Assembly (NCBI RefSeq): GCF_001514195.1
Contig: NZ_KQ948739.1
Location: 111,279 to 175,278, forward strand
Length of the DNA: 64,000 nucleotides
DNA from: Streptomyces griseorubiginosus
Lineage (GTDB): Bacteria; Actinomycetota; Actinomycetes; Streptomycetales; Streptomycetaceae
Direction: 5' to 3'
The notes beneath the pieces were generated by a model that was not told the DNA's origin, did not search any database, and saw nothing but the letters and a program-made list of their open reading frames with translations. Shown here piece after piece: positions 6,863-16,107 of the stretch (its first letter is position 1; every line of letters begins with the position of its first letter). Both the position numbers and the translations under genes were made by a program.

Positions 6863-7954
6863 CTACTGGCCGACCTCTCCGTACGCGGCGAGCAGGACGG
6901 CCGGGTCCGGGCCCTCCAGAACGGTCGGCTTGCCCAGTCCGTCGAGGACGATGAACCGCAGCAGGTTGCCGCGGGACTTCTTGTCGACCTTCATGGTCTC
7001 CAGGAGCTTGGGCCACTGGTCGTAGCGGTAGTGCAGCGGCAGTCCGACGGACTCCAGGACGGTGCGGTGCCGGTCGGCCGTGGCGTCGTCCAACCGGCCC
7101 GCCAGACGGCCCAGTTCGGCGGCGAAGTGCATGCCCACGGCGACGGCGGCGCCGTGCCGCCACTTGTACCGCTCGTTCTTCTCGATCGCGTGGGCCAGTG
7201 TGTGGCCGTAGTTGAGGATCTCCCTGAGGCCCGACTCCTTGAGGTCGGAGGAGACGACCTCGGCCTTGACCCGGATCGAGCGCTCGATGAGCTCGGCGGT
7301 GTGCGGTCCCGCCGGGGTCCGCGCGGCCTCGGGGTCGGACTCGATGAGTTCCAGGATCACCGGGTCGGCGATGAAGCCGGCCTTGATGATCTCGGCGAGT
7401 CCGGAGACGTAGTCGTTGACCGGCAGGGAGTCCAGCGCGGCCAGGTCGCACAGGACGCCGGCGGGCGGGTGGAAGGCGCCGACGAGGTTCTTGCCCTCGG
7501 CGGTGTTGATGCCGGTCTTGCCGCCGACGGCCGCGTCGACCATGGCGAGGACGGTGGTGGGGATGGCGATCCAGCGCACTCCGCGCAGCCAGGTCGCGGC
7601 CACGAACCCGGCGAGGTCGGTGGTGGCACCGCCGCCGACGCCGACCACGACGTCGGAGCGGGTGAAGCCGGACTGTCCGAGCGCCTTCCAGCAGTAGGCG
7701 GCGACCTCGGCGGTCTTGGCCTCCTCCGCGTTCGGCACCTGGATGGCGACGGCCTCGAAGCCCTGCTCGGCGAGGTCGGCGCGCAGCGCGTCACCGGTGT
7801 CGGCGAGCGCCTCGGGGTGGATGACGGCGACCCGCTGGGCCTTCTCCCCGACCAACGCGCCCAGTTCACCCAGGAGTTGACGTCCCACCAGGACCTCGTA
7901 CGGCTCGCTGCCCGCGGTGCCGCCGACCTGGATGCGCGTCACTGCCTCGCTCAT
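6863..7954 (-). CDS. aroB: 3-Dehydroquinate synthase
   Basis: Second step of the shikimate pathway: converts DAHP to 3-dehydroquinate with NAD and a divalent metal. It is 363 residues, beginning MSEAVTRIQVGG at ATG 7952-7954, chosen because it overlaps the aroK stop by 4 bases (ATGA) and fits the family; an upstream extension of the frame is spurious. Typical motifs are VVGVGGGATTDLAGFVAATWLRG, quoted only in part here, PTTVLAMVDAAVGGKTGIN and the metal histidines in LNYGHTLAHAIEK. It is the last gene of a coupled aroC-aroK-aroB unit. Confidence 0.96.
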   Translation of the reverse strand: MSEAVTRIQVGGTAGSEPYEVLVGRQLLGELGALVGEKAQRVAVIHPEALADTGDALRADLAEQGFEAVAIQVPNAEEAKTAEVAAYCWKALGQSGFTRSDVVVGVGGGATTDLAGFVAATWLRGVRWIAIPTTVLAMVDAAVGGKTGINTAEGKNLVGAFHPPAGVLCDLAALDSLPVNDYVSGLAEIIKAGFIADPVILELIESDPEAARTPAGPHTAELIERSIRVKAEVVSSDLKESGLREILNYGHTLAHAIEKNERYKWRHGAAVAVGMHFAAELGRLAGRLDDATADRHRTVLESVGLPLHYRYDQWPKLLETMKVDKKSRGNLLRFIVLDGLGKPTVLEGPDPAVLLAAYGEVGQ

Positions 7955-8463
7955 GCTTCCTTCAACTCCAGTGCGTCCAGCGCGATGTCGGTGACTTCTT
8001 CGGGGGTACGGCCGTCGGTGGCCACGACCGCCGTGGCGATCGACTCGTACAGCGAGCGCCGGGCCTCCATCAGCTCGCGCCACTGCTTGCGCGGGTTGAC
8101 CGCGAGCAGCGGGCGGGCCGCGTTCAGGCCGGTCCGCTTGACCGCTTCCTCGACGTCCATCGACAGGTACAGGACCCGCTGCCCGGCCAGCAGGGCGCGG
8201 GTGTCCGCGTCGAGGATCGAGCCGCCGCCGAGCGCGAGAACGCCGTCGTGCTCGGCGAGCGAGCGGGCCACGGCGGCCTTCTCGATGGCACGGAATGCAG
8301 CCTCGCCCTCGTCGACGAAGATCTCCGCGATGGCGCGGCCCTGCTCGGCGACGATGTCGTCGTCGGTGTCCCGGTAGCCGGTGCCGAGCCGCTCGGCCAG
8401 CAGCCGCCCGACCGTCGACTTGCCCACGCCCATCGGGCCGACGAGCACCACCAGGGGGCTCAC
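7951..8463 (-). CDS. aroK: Shikimate kinase
   Basis: Phosphorylates shikimate at the 3-hydroxyl with ATP. It is 170 residues with a P-loop GPMGVGKST near the N-terminus, the shikimate-binding DTDDDIVAEQGR region, and GGGSILDADTRALL, the conserved Gly-rich turn. The GTG start at 8461-8463 overlaps the aroC stop by 4 bases and its own stop overlaps aroB by 4, so the three enzymes are translated as a coupled series. Confidence 0.95.
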   Translation of the reverse strand: MSPLVVLVGPMGVGKSTVGRLLAERLGTGYRDTDDDIVAEQGRAIAEIFVDEGEAAFRAIEKAAVARSLAEHDGVLALGGGSILDADTRALLAGQRVLYLSMDVEEAVKRTGLNAARPLLAVNPRKQWRELMEARRSLYESIATAVVATDGRTPEEVTDIALDALELKEA

Positions 8464-9644
8464 CGGATGGCCAGGTTCTCGAGGTACGAGGTCACGTTGC
8501 GACGGGTCTCGGGCACGCTGTCGCCGCCGAACTTCTCCGCCACCGCGTCCGCGAGGACGAGGGCGACCATGGCCTCGGCCACGATGCCGGCGGCCGGGAC
8601 GGCGGAGACGTCGGAGCGCTGGTGGTGGGCCTGTGCGGCCTCACCGGTGGTCACGTCGACGGTCTGGAGGGCCCGCGGCACGGTCGCGATCGGCTTCATC
8701 GCCGCCCGCACGCGCAGCAGCTCACCCGTGGACAGCCCGCCCTCGGTCCCGCCGGAGCGGCCGGAGACCCGGCGGATGCCCTCGGGAGTGTTCACGATCT
8801 CGTCGTGCGCCTTCGATCCGGGCACCCGGGCCAGCTCGAACCCGTCGCCGAGCTCCACGCCCTTGATCGCCTGGATGCCCATCAGCGCACCGGCGAGCCG
8901 GGCGTCCAGCTTGCGGTCCCAGTGCACATGGGAGCCCAGGCCCACGGGGACGCCGTAGGCCAGGATCTCGACCACGCCACCGAGGGTGTCGCCGTCCTTG
9001 TGGGCCTGGTCGACCTCGGCCACCATCGCCTTCGACGCATCCGCGTCCAGGCAGCGCAGCGGGTCCGCGTCCAGCTTCTCGACGTCGGCCGGGGTCGGGT
9101 ACACCCCGGCCGGGGCCTTCACCGAGCACAGCTCGACGACATGGCTGACGATCTCGATGCCGGCCGTCTCCTTGAGGTACGACCGGGCCACCGCGCCCAG
9201 CGCCACCCGGGCCGCCGTCTCCCGCGCGGAGGCCCGCTCCAGGATCGGCCGGGCCTCGTCGAAGCCGTACTTCTGCATGCCCGCGAGGTCGGCGTGGCCG
9301 GGGCGCGGCCGGGTCAGCGGGGCGTTGCGCGCGAGGCCGGCGAGGATCTCCGGGTCGACGGGGTCGGCCGCCATGACCTGCTCCCACTTGGGCCACTCGG
9401 TGTTACCCACCATGATCGCGACCGGGGAGCCGAGGCTGAGGCCGTGCCGGACCCCGCCGAGGAAGGTGACCTGGTCCTGCTCGAACTTCATCCGGGCACC
9501 GCGGCCATACCCCAGCCGACGCCTCGCCAGATGGTCCGCCACCAGCTCCGTGGTGATCGGCACACCGGCGGGAAGGCCCTCCAGCGTCGCCACGAGTGCG
9601 GGACCGTGGGACTCCCCCGCGGTCAGCCAGCGCAACCTGCTCAA
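8460..9644 (-). CDS. aroC: Chorismate synthase
   Basis: Last shared step of aromatic synthesis: converts EPSP to chorismate using reduced FMN. The protein is 394 residues. Signature motifs are GESHGPALVATLEGLPAG near the N-terminus, RPRPGHADLAGMQKYGF in the middle and RSDVSAVPAAGIVAEAM near the end. The start codon is TTG at 9642-9644 (MSRLRWLTAGES), supported by a GAGGAG SD six bases upstream. It is first in the aroC-aroK-aroB unit. Between it and the aroE stop lie 196 bases that include a duplicated copy of the aroE end. Confidence 0.96.
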   Translation of the reverse strand: MSRLRWLTAGESHGPALVATLEGLPAGVPITTELVADHLARRRLGYGRGARMKFEQDQVTFLGGVRHGLSLGSPVAIMVGNTEWPKWEQVMAADPVDPEILAGLARNAPLTRPRPGHADLAGMQKYGFDEARPILERASARETAARVALGAVARSYLKETAGIEIVSHVVELCSVKAPAGVYPTPADVEKLDADPLRCLDADASKAMVAEVDQAHKDGDTLGGVVEILAYGVPVGLGSHVHWDRKLDARLAGALMGIQAIKGVELGDGFELARVPGSKAHDEIVNTPEGIRRVSGRSGGTEGGLSTGELLRVRAAMKPIATVPRALQTVDVTTGEAAQAHHQRSDVSAVPAAGIVAEAMVALVLADAVAEKFGGDSVPETRRNVTSYLENLAIR

Positions 9645-9787
9645 CGGTGCTCCTCAGTGCTCGCGCCCTGGTACTGCCCTGCTTACGCGCGTCCTCGCGT
9701 ACGGCAACGGCGCGACCAGGTGCGCGGCCCCGGCCCGCCGTCTCCGATCCTCCCACGTCCGGCGCCGGGAACCGGTCACAGGTCCAG

Positions 9788-9867
9788 CAGACGGACGTCG
9801 GCGGGCGGCGAGCGCGTCGTCCCCGGCCGGCAGACGGACGTCAGCGAGCCGCGAGCGCGTGCTCCCC
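9788..9867. repeat. Imperfect direct duplication covering the aroE stop
   Basis: A block of about 37 bases starting CAGACGGACGTC occurs at 9788 and again at 9831, offset by 43 bases. The second copy contains the aroE stop codon and its last residues; the first copy is non-coding downstream sequence with about five substitutions. Confidence 0.75.
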
Positions 9868-10680
9868 CGCCTTGCGCATCGCCTCCACGGGCGCCGACCC
9901 GAGGCCCGTCATCAGCTCGACCTGGAGCACCGCCTGGTGCACCAGCAGGTCGAGTCCGCCGACCACGGCCCCGCCGATCATCGACCAGCGGGCCGCGAGT
10001 TCGGTGGGCCAGGGGTCGTAGAGCACGTCGAAGAGGGCGGCGGGGCGTTCCGGCACGGCGTGGGCGAGCGCGTCCGTGGCGCCGGCGGGGGTGGTGGCGA
10101 TCACCAGGGGGGCCCGCAGGGCTTCGGCGGCGTCCGCCCAGTCCGCGGTCCGCACCTCGACGTCGAGGCGCTCGCCCCACTGCCGCATCTCGGCGGCCCG
10201 GGCCTCGCTGCGGACATAGGCGACGACCTCACCGGTGCAGATCCGGGCGAGCGCGGCGAGCGCGGAGGAGGCGGTGGCACCGGCGCCGAGGATGGCCGCC
10301 GAGTCGACCTGTTCGATTCCGCGCTCGCGGAGTGCGGCGACCATGCCGGGGATGTCGGTGTTGTCGCCGAGGCGGCGGCCGTCCTCGGTGAACAGGACCG
10401 TGTTGACCGTCTCCACCGAGGCGGCCGTCTCGCTGATCCCGTCGAGCAGCGGGATGACCGCGCGCTTGAGCGGCATGGTCACCGACAGCCCGGCCCACTC
10501 GGGGCCGAGGCCCTCGACGAAGCCGGGCAGGGCTGCCTCGTCGAGCTCGAAGCGGTCGTACGACCAGTCGGTGAGCCCCAGTTCCTCGTAGGCGGCCCGG
10601 TGCAGGACCGGCGAGAGGGAGTGGGCGATGGGCTTGCCGAGGACGGCGGCCCGGCGGGCGGCGGTGGCCCGAGATGTCAT
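9841..10680 (-). CDS. aroE: Shikimate dehydrogenase
   Basis: Reduces 3-dehydroshikimate to shikimate with NADPH. It is 279 residues. The substrate domain has GKPIAHSLSPVLHRAAY and VTMPLKRAVIPLLDG with the catalytic lysine; the dinucleotide motif is AILGAGATASSALAAL. The start is ATG 10678-10680. It follows mltG by 68 bases on the same strand and precedes the aroC unit by 196, so it may be cotranscribed with either. The last codons lie inside a duplicated 37-base block. AroD is not in the window. Confidence 0.94.
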   Translation of the reverse strand: MTSRATAARRAAVLGKPIAHSLSPVLHRAAYEELGLTDWSYDRFELDEAALPGFVEGLGPEWAGLSVTMPLKRAVIPLLDGISETAASVETVNTVLFTEDGRRLGDNTDIPGMVAALRERGIEQVDSAAILGAGATASSALAALARICTGEVVAYVRSEARAAEMRQWGERLDVEVRTADWADAAEALRAPLVIATTPAGATDALAHAVPERPAALFDVLYDPWPTELAARWSMIGGAVVGGLDLLVHQAVLQVELMTGLGSAPVEAMRKAGEHALAAR

Positions 10681-10748
10681 GGAACCGTTCCTTGATCCGT
10701 TGTCACGCGAGGACCAGGGACCGACCGCCCGGCGGTGACGTGCGGTCC

Positions 10749-12497
10749 TCAGCCCTTCTTCCGTGACGCGTTGAACTCCTGCACGAGCTTGTCGTGCTCG
10801 GCGAGCGTCTTGGTGAACTTGCTGGTCTTGCCGTCCAGCGAGATGAAGTAGTACCAGCCGTCATGGGTCGGGTTGAGCGCCCCCTTGATGGCCTCCTCGC
10901 CGGGGTTGTCGATCGGCCCGGGCGGCAGACCCTTGACGTAGTACGTGTTGTACGGGTTGTTGTACCGCTTGAGCTCCGCGATCGTCAGGTCGATCTTGCT
11001 CTGGTTCTTGACGTAGTTGTACGTGGAGTCGAACTCCAGGGAGCCGTAGGTCTGCGGGTTGCCCGGCTTGAGGCGGTTGTAGACGACCTCGGCCATCTTG
11101 CGGAAGTCGTCGTGGCTGGTGCCCTCGGCCTGCACGAGACTCGCGACGGTGAGCAGCTGCCAGGGGCCGTCCAGGCCCAGGCTCTCGGCCTTCTTCTCCA
11201 GGCCGAAGTCCTCGTACTTCTGGCTGGCCCGGCCGACCATGTCCTTGAGCACGTCCTCCGGCTTCCCGCCCTTGGGGATCGCGTAGGCGGACGGGTAGAG
11301 GAACCCTTCGAGCGGGTCCTTCAGGTTGGAGTGGCCAAGCGCCCAGTCGGGCAGCCCGAGGTCCTTGTACTTCTGCTTGGCGACCTTCGCCGTGGTGCCC
11401 TTCGACAGCTTGAGGCGTGCGTCGATGTCGTCGTACACGTCGATGTTGCGCTCGCCCTCGCGGACGATCAGGTTGTTCTGGCTCTTGGGGTCGAGCATCA
11501 GCGCGACGGCGCTCTCGGCGGACATCTCCTTGTTCAGCAGGTACGAGCCCGCCTGGATCTTGCCCGAGTCGCTGTTGTGCGCGAACGCGGCCACGAAGGC
11601 GTCGACGCTCTTGACCACGCCCGCCGCCTTGAGGAGCCGCCCCATCTCGGCTCCGTTGGCGCCCGACGGAATGGTGATGGCGACCTTGTCGGCGGTGCCG
11701 TCACCCGTGTAGTCCGGCGCCGAGACGAAACGATTTTGGTAGAACTGGTAGCCGAAATACCCGACCGTGCCGAGCCCGCCGCCAAACACCAGCAGGACCA
11801 CCAGGCAGGCGCATCCGCTGCGCCGCTTCTTGGGTTTCTTGCCGCCGCGGCCCCGGCGGTCGCCCCGGCCGCCCTCGTCGTCGACCTCGTCCTCGTCGTC
11901 GCCACCGCCCGCGAAGAAGGCGTGTTCGCCCTCGTCAGGGCCGGGATCCCAGTCGGTCGGCTGCGCTTCCGGCTCGGCCTGGCGACGGTTCGGCGGCTCC
12001 GGCGGCGGATACGCGTCGGGGGCGGCGTACTGGTCGGACTGCTCACCGGTGGCGTACGCGGCGGCCTGCTGACCGTACGGGTCCGAGGCGTCCGGATACG
12101 GGACCTGTGTGCCGGCGCCCCAGCCGCCGTTGTCGTACTGCTGGGCGTACTGCTGCTGGGCGTACTGCTGCTGGTGCTGCTGAGCGGCGTACTGCTGCTG
12201 GTCGTAGCCCTGGCCCTGCTGGTCGTACCCCTGACCCTGCTGGTGACCCTGCTGGTCATAGCCCTGGTTAGGGTCGTACTGCTGGTACTGCTGCTGGGCC
12301 TGTCCGTAGTCGCCCTGCTGACCGTTGCCCCAGTCGCCGTACTCCTGCTGCTGGGCCTGGGGATACTGCTGCTGGCCACCGTAGGCAGCTTGATGCCCGG
12401 TGTGGGCCTGCTGCCCTTCCCATCCGCCGTCCCCGTGGTACGGGTCCTGCGGATGCCACGGTTCGGAGCCTTCCTGGCCCCGGCCATACTCAGTCAT
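10749..12497 (-). CDS. mltG: Endolytic murein transglycosylase MltG with Gln/Tyr-rich cytoplasmic tail
   Basis: Cleaves nascent glycan strands and so limits their length. It is 582 residues, much longer than the roughly 340 of E. coli because of a cytoplasmic N-terminal tail of about 225 residues: first a Gln/Tyr/Gly-rich low-complexity stretch with repeats such as YDQQGQGYDQQ, then an acidic and a basic patch. One membrane segment follows (about 229-253, LVVLLVFGGGLGTVGYFGY). The extracellular LysM-like and YceG domains come next, with the conserved catalytic glutamate at 458 (SLVQAEGTS). The start is ATG 12495-12497. Neighbours ruvX and alaS are the usual ones. Confidence 0.92.
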   Translation of the reverse strand: MTEYGRGQEGSEPWHPQDPYHGDGGWEGQQAHTGHQAAYGGQQQYPQAQQQEYGDWGNGQQGDYGQAQQQYQQYDPNQGYDQQGHQQGQGYDQQGQGYDQQQYAAQQHQQQYAQQQYAQQYDNGGWGAGTQVPYPDASDPYGQQAAAYATGEQSDQYAAPDAYPPPEPPNRRQAEPEAQPTDWDPGPDEGEHAFFAGGGDDEDEVDDEGGRGDRRGRGGKKPKKRRSGCACLVVLLVFGGGLGTVGYFGYQFYQNRFVSAPDYTGDGTADKVAITIPSGANGAEMGRLLKAAGVVKSVDAFVAAFAHNSDSGKIQAGSYLLNKEMSAESAVALMLDPKSQNNLIVREGERNIDVYDDIDARLKLSKGTTAKVAKQKYKDLGLPDWALGHSNLKDPLEGFLYPSAYAIPKGGKPEDVLKDMVGRASQKYEDFGLEKKAESLGLDGPWQLLTVASLVQAEGTSHDDFRKMAEVVYNRLKPGNPQTYGSLEFDSTYNYVKNQSKIDLTIAELKRYNNPYNTYYVKGLPPGPIDNPGEEAIKGALNPTHDGWYYFISLDGKTSKFTKTLAEHDKLVQEFNASRKKG

Positions 12498-12619
12498 CGA
12501 TCCCCTAGAGCCGCGAGGCGGCAGTCGCGCGGCTTGTGGCCCGGCATCCGATCCGCCTCTCTCTGTGCGGCACCTGTTCGAACAGTGTCGCAGTCGCGCG
12601 GAACGTTACCGTATCGCGA

Positions 12620-13084
12620 TCAGATGACCACTTCGACGCCCTCGCCGGGTGCTTTACCTGACACCCGTTCGGATTCCAGGGCCTGCTGGAGGATGATCAC
12701 GGCGGCTGCCTGGTCAATGACCGATCTGCCCTTTTTGGATTTCACCCCGGACGCGCGCAGCCCCTGGCCGGCCGTCACGGTCGTCATCCGCTCGTCGACC
12801 AGCCGGACCGGAACGGGTGAGATGCCCTTCGCGAGCTCCTGGGCGAAGCCGCGGACCTTGACCGCGGCCGGGCCCTCGCCCCCCTTGAGGGAGCGAGGGA
12901 GGCCGACGACCACCTCGATCGGCTCGTACTCCTCGACCAGCTGCTTCAACCGGCGCTGAGCTGCGGGAACGTCCCTCCCCGGGACCGTCTCCACCGGAGT
13001 GGCGAGGATCCCGTCGGGGTCGCACGAGGCGACCCCGATCCGGGCGTCCCCGACGTCGATCGCGAGCCGACGGCCTCTGCGCAT
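12620..13084 (-). CDS. ruvX: Putative pre-16S rRNA nuclease / Holliday junction resolvase-like
   Basis: YqgF/RuvX family, RNase H fold, proposed to process the 16S rRNA 5' end. 154 residues with the metal-binding motif AIDVGDARIGVASCD at the N-terminus and VVGLPRSLKGGEG and LVDERMTTVTA, which carry the other acidic residues. ATG 13082-13084 overlaps the alaS stop by one base (TAATG). The conserved trio alaS-ruvX-mltG supports the name. Confidence 0.92.
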   Translation of the reverse strand: MRRGRRLAIDVGDARIGVASCDPDGILATPVETVPGRDVPAAQRRLKQLVEEYEPIEVVVGLPRSLKGGEGPAAVKVRGFAQELAKGISPVPVRLVDERMTTVTAGQGLRASGVKSKKGRSVIDQAAAVIILQQALESERVSGKAPGEGVEVVI

Positions 13085-15756
13085 TACTTGGCCGTCTCCC
13101 CGACCAGGCGCTCGACCGCGTCCACGGCCTCGCCGATCGCGGCCGGGTTCTGGCCACCGCCCTGGGCGACGTCCGGCTTGCCGCCACCGCCGCCGCCGAG
13201 GGTCTTGGCGGCCGTACGGACCAGGTCACCGGCCTTGAGACCGCGCTCGCGGGCCGCCTCGTTGGTGGCGATGACCGTGAGCGGCTTGCCGTTGTTGACG
13301 GTGAAGAGGGCCACGACGACGGCCCGGCCGCCCTGGATGCGGCCGCGCACGTCGAGGACCAGCTTGCGCAGGTCGTCCGGGGTGGTGCCGTCCGGGACCT
13401 GGCCGGTGACGACGGCGATCCCGCGGACGTCCTTGGCGGACTCGGCGAGACCGGCCGCGGCCTGGAGGACCTTCTCGGCGCGGAACTTCTCGATCTCCTT
13501 CTCGGCGTCCTTCAGCTTGCCGAGCATGGCGGAGACCTTCTCCGGGAGCTCCTCCGGACGTCCCTTGATCAGCTCCTGGAGCTGGGCGACGACGGTGTGC
13601 TCGCGGGCGAGGAAGTTGTAGGCGTCCACACCGACGAGCGCCTCGATACGGCGGACACCGGAGCCGATGGACGACTCGCCGAGCAGCTTCACCAGACCCA
13701 GCTGCGCGGTGTTGTGCACGTGGGTGCCGCCGCACAGCTCCTTGGAGAAGTCGCCGATGGTGACGACCCGGACCCGCTCGCCGTACTTCTCGCCGAACTC
13801 GGCGATGGCGCCCTGCTTCTTGGCCTCGTCGATGCCCATGATGTCGGCGCGGACGTCGAGTTCGCGGGCGAGGACCTCGTTGATCTGCTGCTCGACGTCG
13901 GTCATCACGGCCGTGGGTACGGCGGACGGCGAGCCGAAGTCGAAGCGGAAACGGCCGGGTTGGTTCTCGGAACCGGCCTGGGCGGCCGTCGGGCCGAGCG
14001 CGTCCCGCAGCGCCTGGTGGGTGAGGTGGGTGGCCGAGTGGGCGCGGGCGATGGCCGTACGACGACGGCTGTCGATGGAGGCGTGGGCCTTGGCACCGAC
14101 GGTGACCTCGCCGAACTGGACGACGCCCTTGTGGACGTAGACGCCCGGGACCGGCTTCTGGCAGTCGCGGACCTCGATGACGGCACCGGAGTCGACCTTG
14201 ATCTTCCCGGTGTCGCCGATCTGGCCGCCGCCCTCGGCGTAGAAGGGGGTGCGGTCCAGGACGATCTCGACCTCGTCGCCCTCGGTCGCGGCCGGGGAGG
14301 AGGCGCCGTCGACGAGGATGCCGACGATCGTGGACTCGCCCTCGGTGTCGCTGTAGCCGATGAACTCGGTCTCGCCGGTCTTGTCGGCGATCTCCCGGTA
14401 GGCACCGGCGCCCGCGTGCCCGGTCTTCTTGGCCTGGGCGTCGGCCTTGGCGCGCTCCCGCTGCTCCTTCATCAGGCGCCGGAAGCCGTCCTCGTCCACC
14501 GAAAGGCCCTGCTCGGCGGCCATTTCGAGGGTGAGGTCGATCGGGAAGCCCCAGGTGTCGTGGAGCAGGAACGCCTTGTCGCCGGCGAGGACCGAACCGC
14601 CCGAGGCCTTGGTCTCGGTGACCGCGGTGTCGAGGATGTTGGTGCCGGCCTTCAGCGTCTTGAGGAAGGCGTTCTCCTCGGCGACGGCGACCTTCTCGAT
14701 CCGCTCGCGGTCGGTGACCAGCTCGGGGTACTGCTGGCCCATCATGGCGATCACGGTGTCGATCAGGTCGAGCACGACCGGACCGGTGGCGCCGAGGAGC
14801 CGCATGTTGCGGATGGCGCGGCGCATGATGCGGCGCAGGACGTAACCGCGGCCCTCGTTGCCGGGGGTGACGCCGTCTCCGATGAGCATCACGGAGGTGC
14901 GCATGTGGTCGGTGACCACGCGCAGGGAGACGTCCGAGTCGTGGGCGTCGCCGTAGGCGACACCGGTCAGCTCGGTGGCCTTCTTGATGACGGCCATCGA
15001 GGTGTCGATCTCGTACATGTTCTGCACGCCCTGGAGAATCATCGCCAGGCGCTCGAGTCCGAGGCCGGTGTCGATGTTCTTGCTGGGCAGCTCGCCGAGG
15101 ATCTCGAAGTTGTCCTTGCCGATGCCCTCGCCGCGCTCGTACTGCATGAAGACGAGGTTCCAGATCTCCACGTACCGCTCGTCGTTGACGGCCGGGCCGC
15201 CCTCGACACCGAACTCGGGGCCGCGGTCGTAGTTGATCTCGGAACAGGGGCCACAGGGTCCGGGGACGCCCATGGACCAGTAGTTGTCCTTCATGCCGAG
15301 GCGCTGGATGCGCTCCTTCGGCACCCCGACGACCTCGTGCCAGATGCGCTCGGCCTCGTCGTCGTCCTTGTAGACGGTGATCCACAGCCGGTCGGCCTCA
15401 AGGCCGTAACCACCCTTGTCCTGGGGGCTGGTGAGCAGCTCCCAGGCGTACTTGATGGCGCCTTCCTTGAAGTAGTCGCCGAAGGAGAAGTTGCCGCACA
15501 TCTGGAAGAACGTGCCGTGGCGGGTGGTCTTGCCGACCTCTTCGATGTCGGGCGTGCGCACGCACTTCTGGACGCTGGTCGCGCGCGCGAACGGCGGCTT
15601 GACCTCACCCAGGAAGTAGGGCTTGAAGGGCACCATGCCGGCGGGGACGAGCAGCAGAGTCGGGTCGTCCGCGATGAGCGACGCCGAAGGGACGACGGTG
15701 TGCCCGCGCTCCTCGAAGAAGCTCAGCCAGCGGCGGCGAATCTCGGCCGACTCCAT
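13084..15756 (-). CDS. alaS: Alanyl-tRNA synthetase
   Basis: Charges tRNA-Ala and clears Ser/Gly mischarging. It is 890 residues, the full family length. In order: class II catalytic core (MESAEIRRRWLSFFEERGH, FQMCGNFSFGDYFKEGAI), the tRNA recognition domain, the editing domain with HSATHLTHQALR and CGGTHVHNTAQLG zinc ligands, and the Gly-rich C-terminal C-Ala domain ending in a GGGGGGKPD loop. The ATG overlaps the stop of the next gene upstream by one base (TGATG). No T-box leader precedes it. Confidence 0.97.
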   Translation of the reverse strand: MESAEIRRRWLSFFEERGHTVVPSASLIADDPTLLLVPAGMVPFKPYFLGEVKPPFARATSVQKCVRTPDIEEVGKTTRHGTFFQMCGNFSFGDYFKEGAIKYAWELLTSPQDKGGYGLEADRLWITVYKDDDEAERIWHEVVGVPKERIQRLGMKDNYWSMGVPGPCGPCSEINYDRGPEFGVEGGPAVNDERYVEIWNLVFMQYERGEGIGKDNFEILGELPSKNIDTGLGLERLAMILQGVQNMYEIDTSMAVIKKATELTGVAYGDAHDSDVSLRVVTDHMRTSVMLIGDGVTPGNEGRGYVLRRIMRRAIRNMRLLGATGPVVLDLIDTVIAMMGQQYPELVTDRERIEKVAVAEENAFLKTLKAGTNILDTAVTETKASGGSVLAGDKAFLLHDTWGFPIDLTLEMAAEQGLSVDEDGFRRLMKEQRERAKADAQAKKTGHAGAGAYREIADKTGETEFIGYSDTEGESTIVGILVDGASSPAATEGDEVEIVLDRTPFYAEGGGQIGDTGKIKVDSGAVIEVRDCQKPVPGVYVHKGVVQFGEVTVGAKAHASIDSRRRTAIARAHSATHLTHQALRDALGPTAAQAGSENQPGRFRFDFGSPSAVPTAVMTDVEQQINEVLARELDVRADIMGIDEAKKQGAIAEFGEKYGERVRVVTIGDFSKELCGGTHVHNTAQLGLVKLLGESSIGSGVRRIEALVGVDAYNFLAREHTVVAQLQELIKGRPEELPEKVSAMLGKLKDAEKEIEKFRAEKVLQAAAGLAESAKDVRGIAVVTGQVPDGTTPDDLRKLVLDVRGRIQGGRAVVVALFTVNNGKPLTVIATNEAARERGLKAGDLVRTAAKTLGGGGGGKPDVAQGGGQNPAAIGEAVDAVERLVGETAK

Positions 15757-16097
15757 CAGTGGTCCTCATTCCGGTTGTACGGGTGCGTCTTGTACGACTT
15801 CGTGGTGTACGTGGTGTTCTCGATGGCGGCGATGCGCCGGGGAGCGGGCAGTTCGGGACTCTCGCGGATCCCGAGCGCGTCCGTCAGTTCGGCCTCCCGC
15901 TGGGCCATGTTGTCGCGGACGTCGAGCGCGAACCCGACCGCGCGGTCCTTGATGCGGGCGCCCGTCTCGATCGCCTTGTTGGCCGCGGTGGCCGCGAGGC
16001 TCTCGGGAGTCAGCTGCCTCAGCTTGCGGTTGACCTTGGTGGTGGCCCAGACACCGGCGGCAACGCCCGTGCCGAACCAGAAAGTACGGCGGAACAT
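15756..16097 (-). CDS. DUF6167-like small membrane-associated protein
   Basis: 113 residues. The N-terminus MFRRTFWFGTGVAAGVWATT is a probable short membrane segment, followed by a charged region rich in Ala, Arg and Glu and ending in NRNEDH. It resembles the small actinobacterial family annotated as DUF6167. It lies between a DUF948 protein (10 bases upstream) and alaS (1-base overlap), an arrangement I recall as common in Streptomyces. The function is unknown; cotranscription with alaS is near certain from the overlap. Confidence 0.75.
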   Translation of the reverse strand: MFRRTFWFGTGVAAGVWATTKVNRKLRQLTPESLAATAANKAIETGARIKDRAVGFALDVRDNMAQREAELTDALGIRESPELPAPRRIAAIENTTYTTKSYKTHPYNRNEDH

Positions 16098-16107
16098 CTC
16101 TAGAGCC

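Noticed and set aside
6863..10680. Aromatic genes as part of an antibiotic cluster
   Set aside because: aroB/K/C/E are the primary-pathway set in conserved order with mltG-ruvX-alaS; no assembly-line or tailoring genes nearby.
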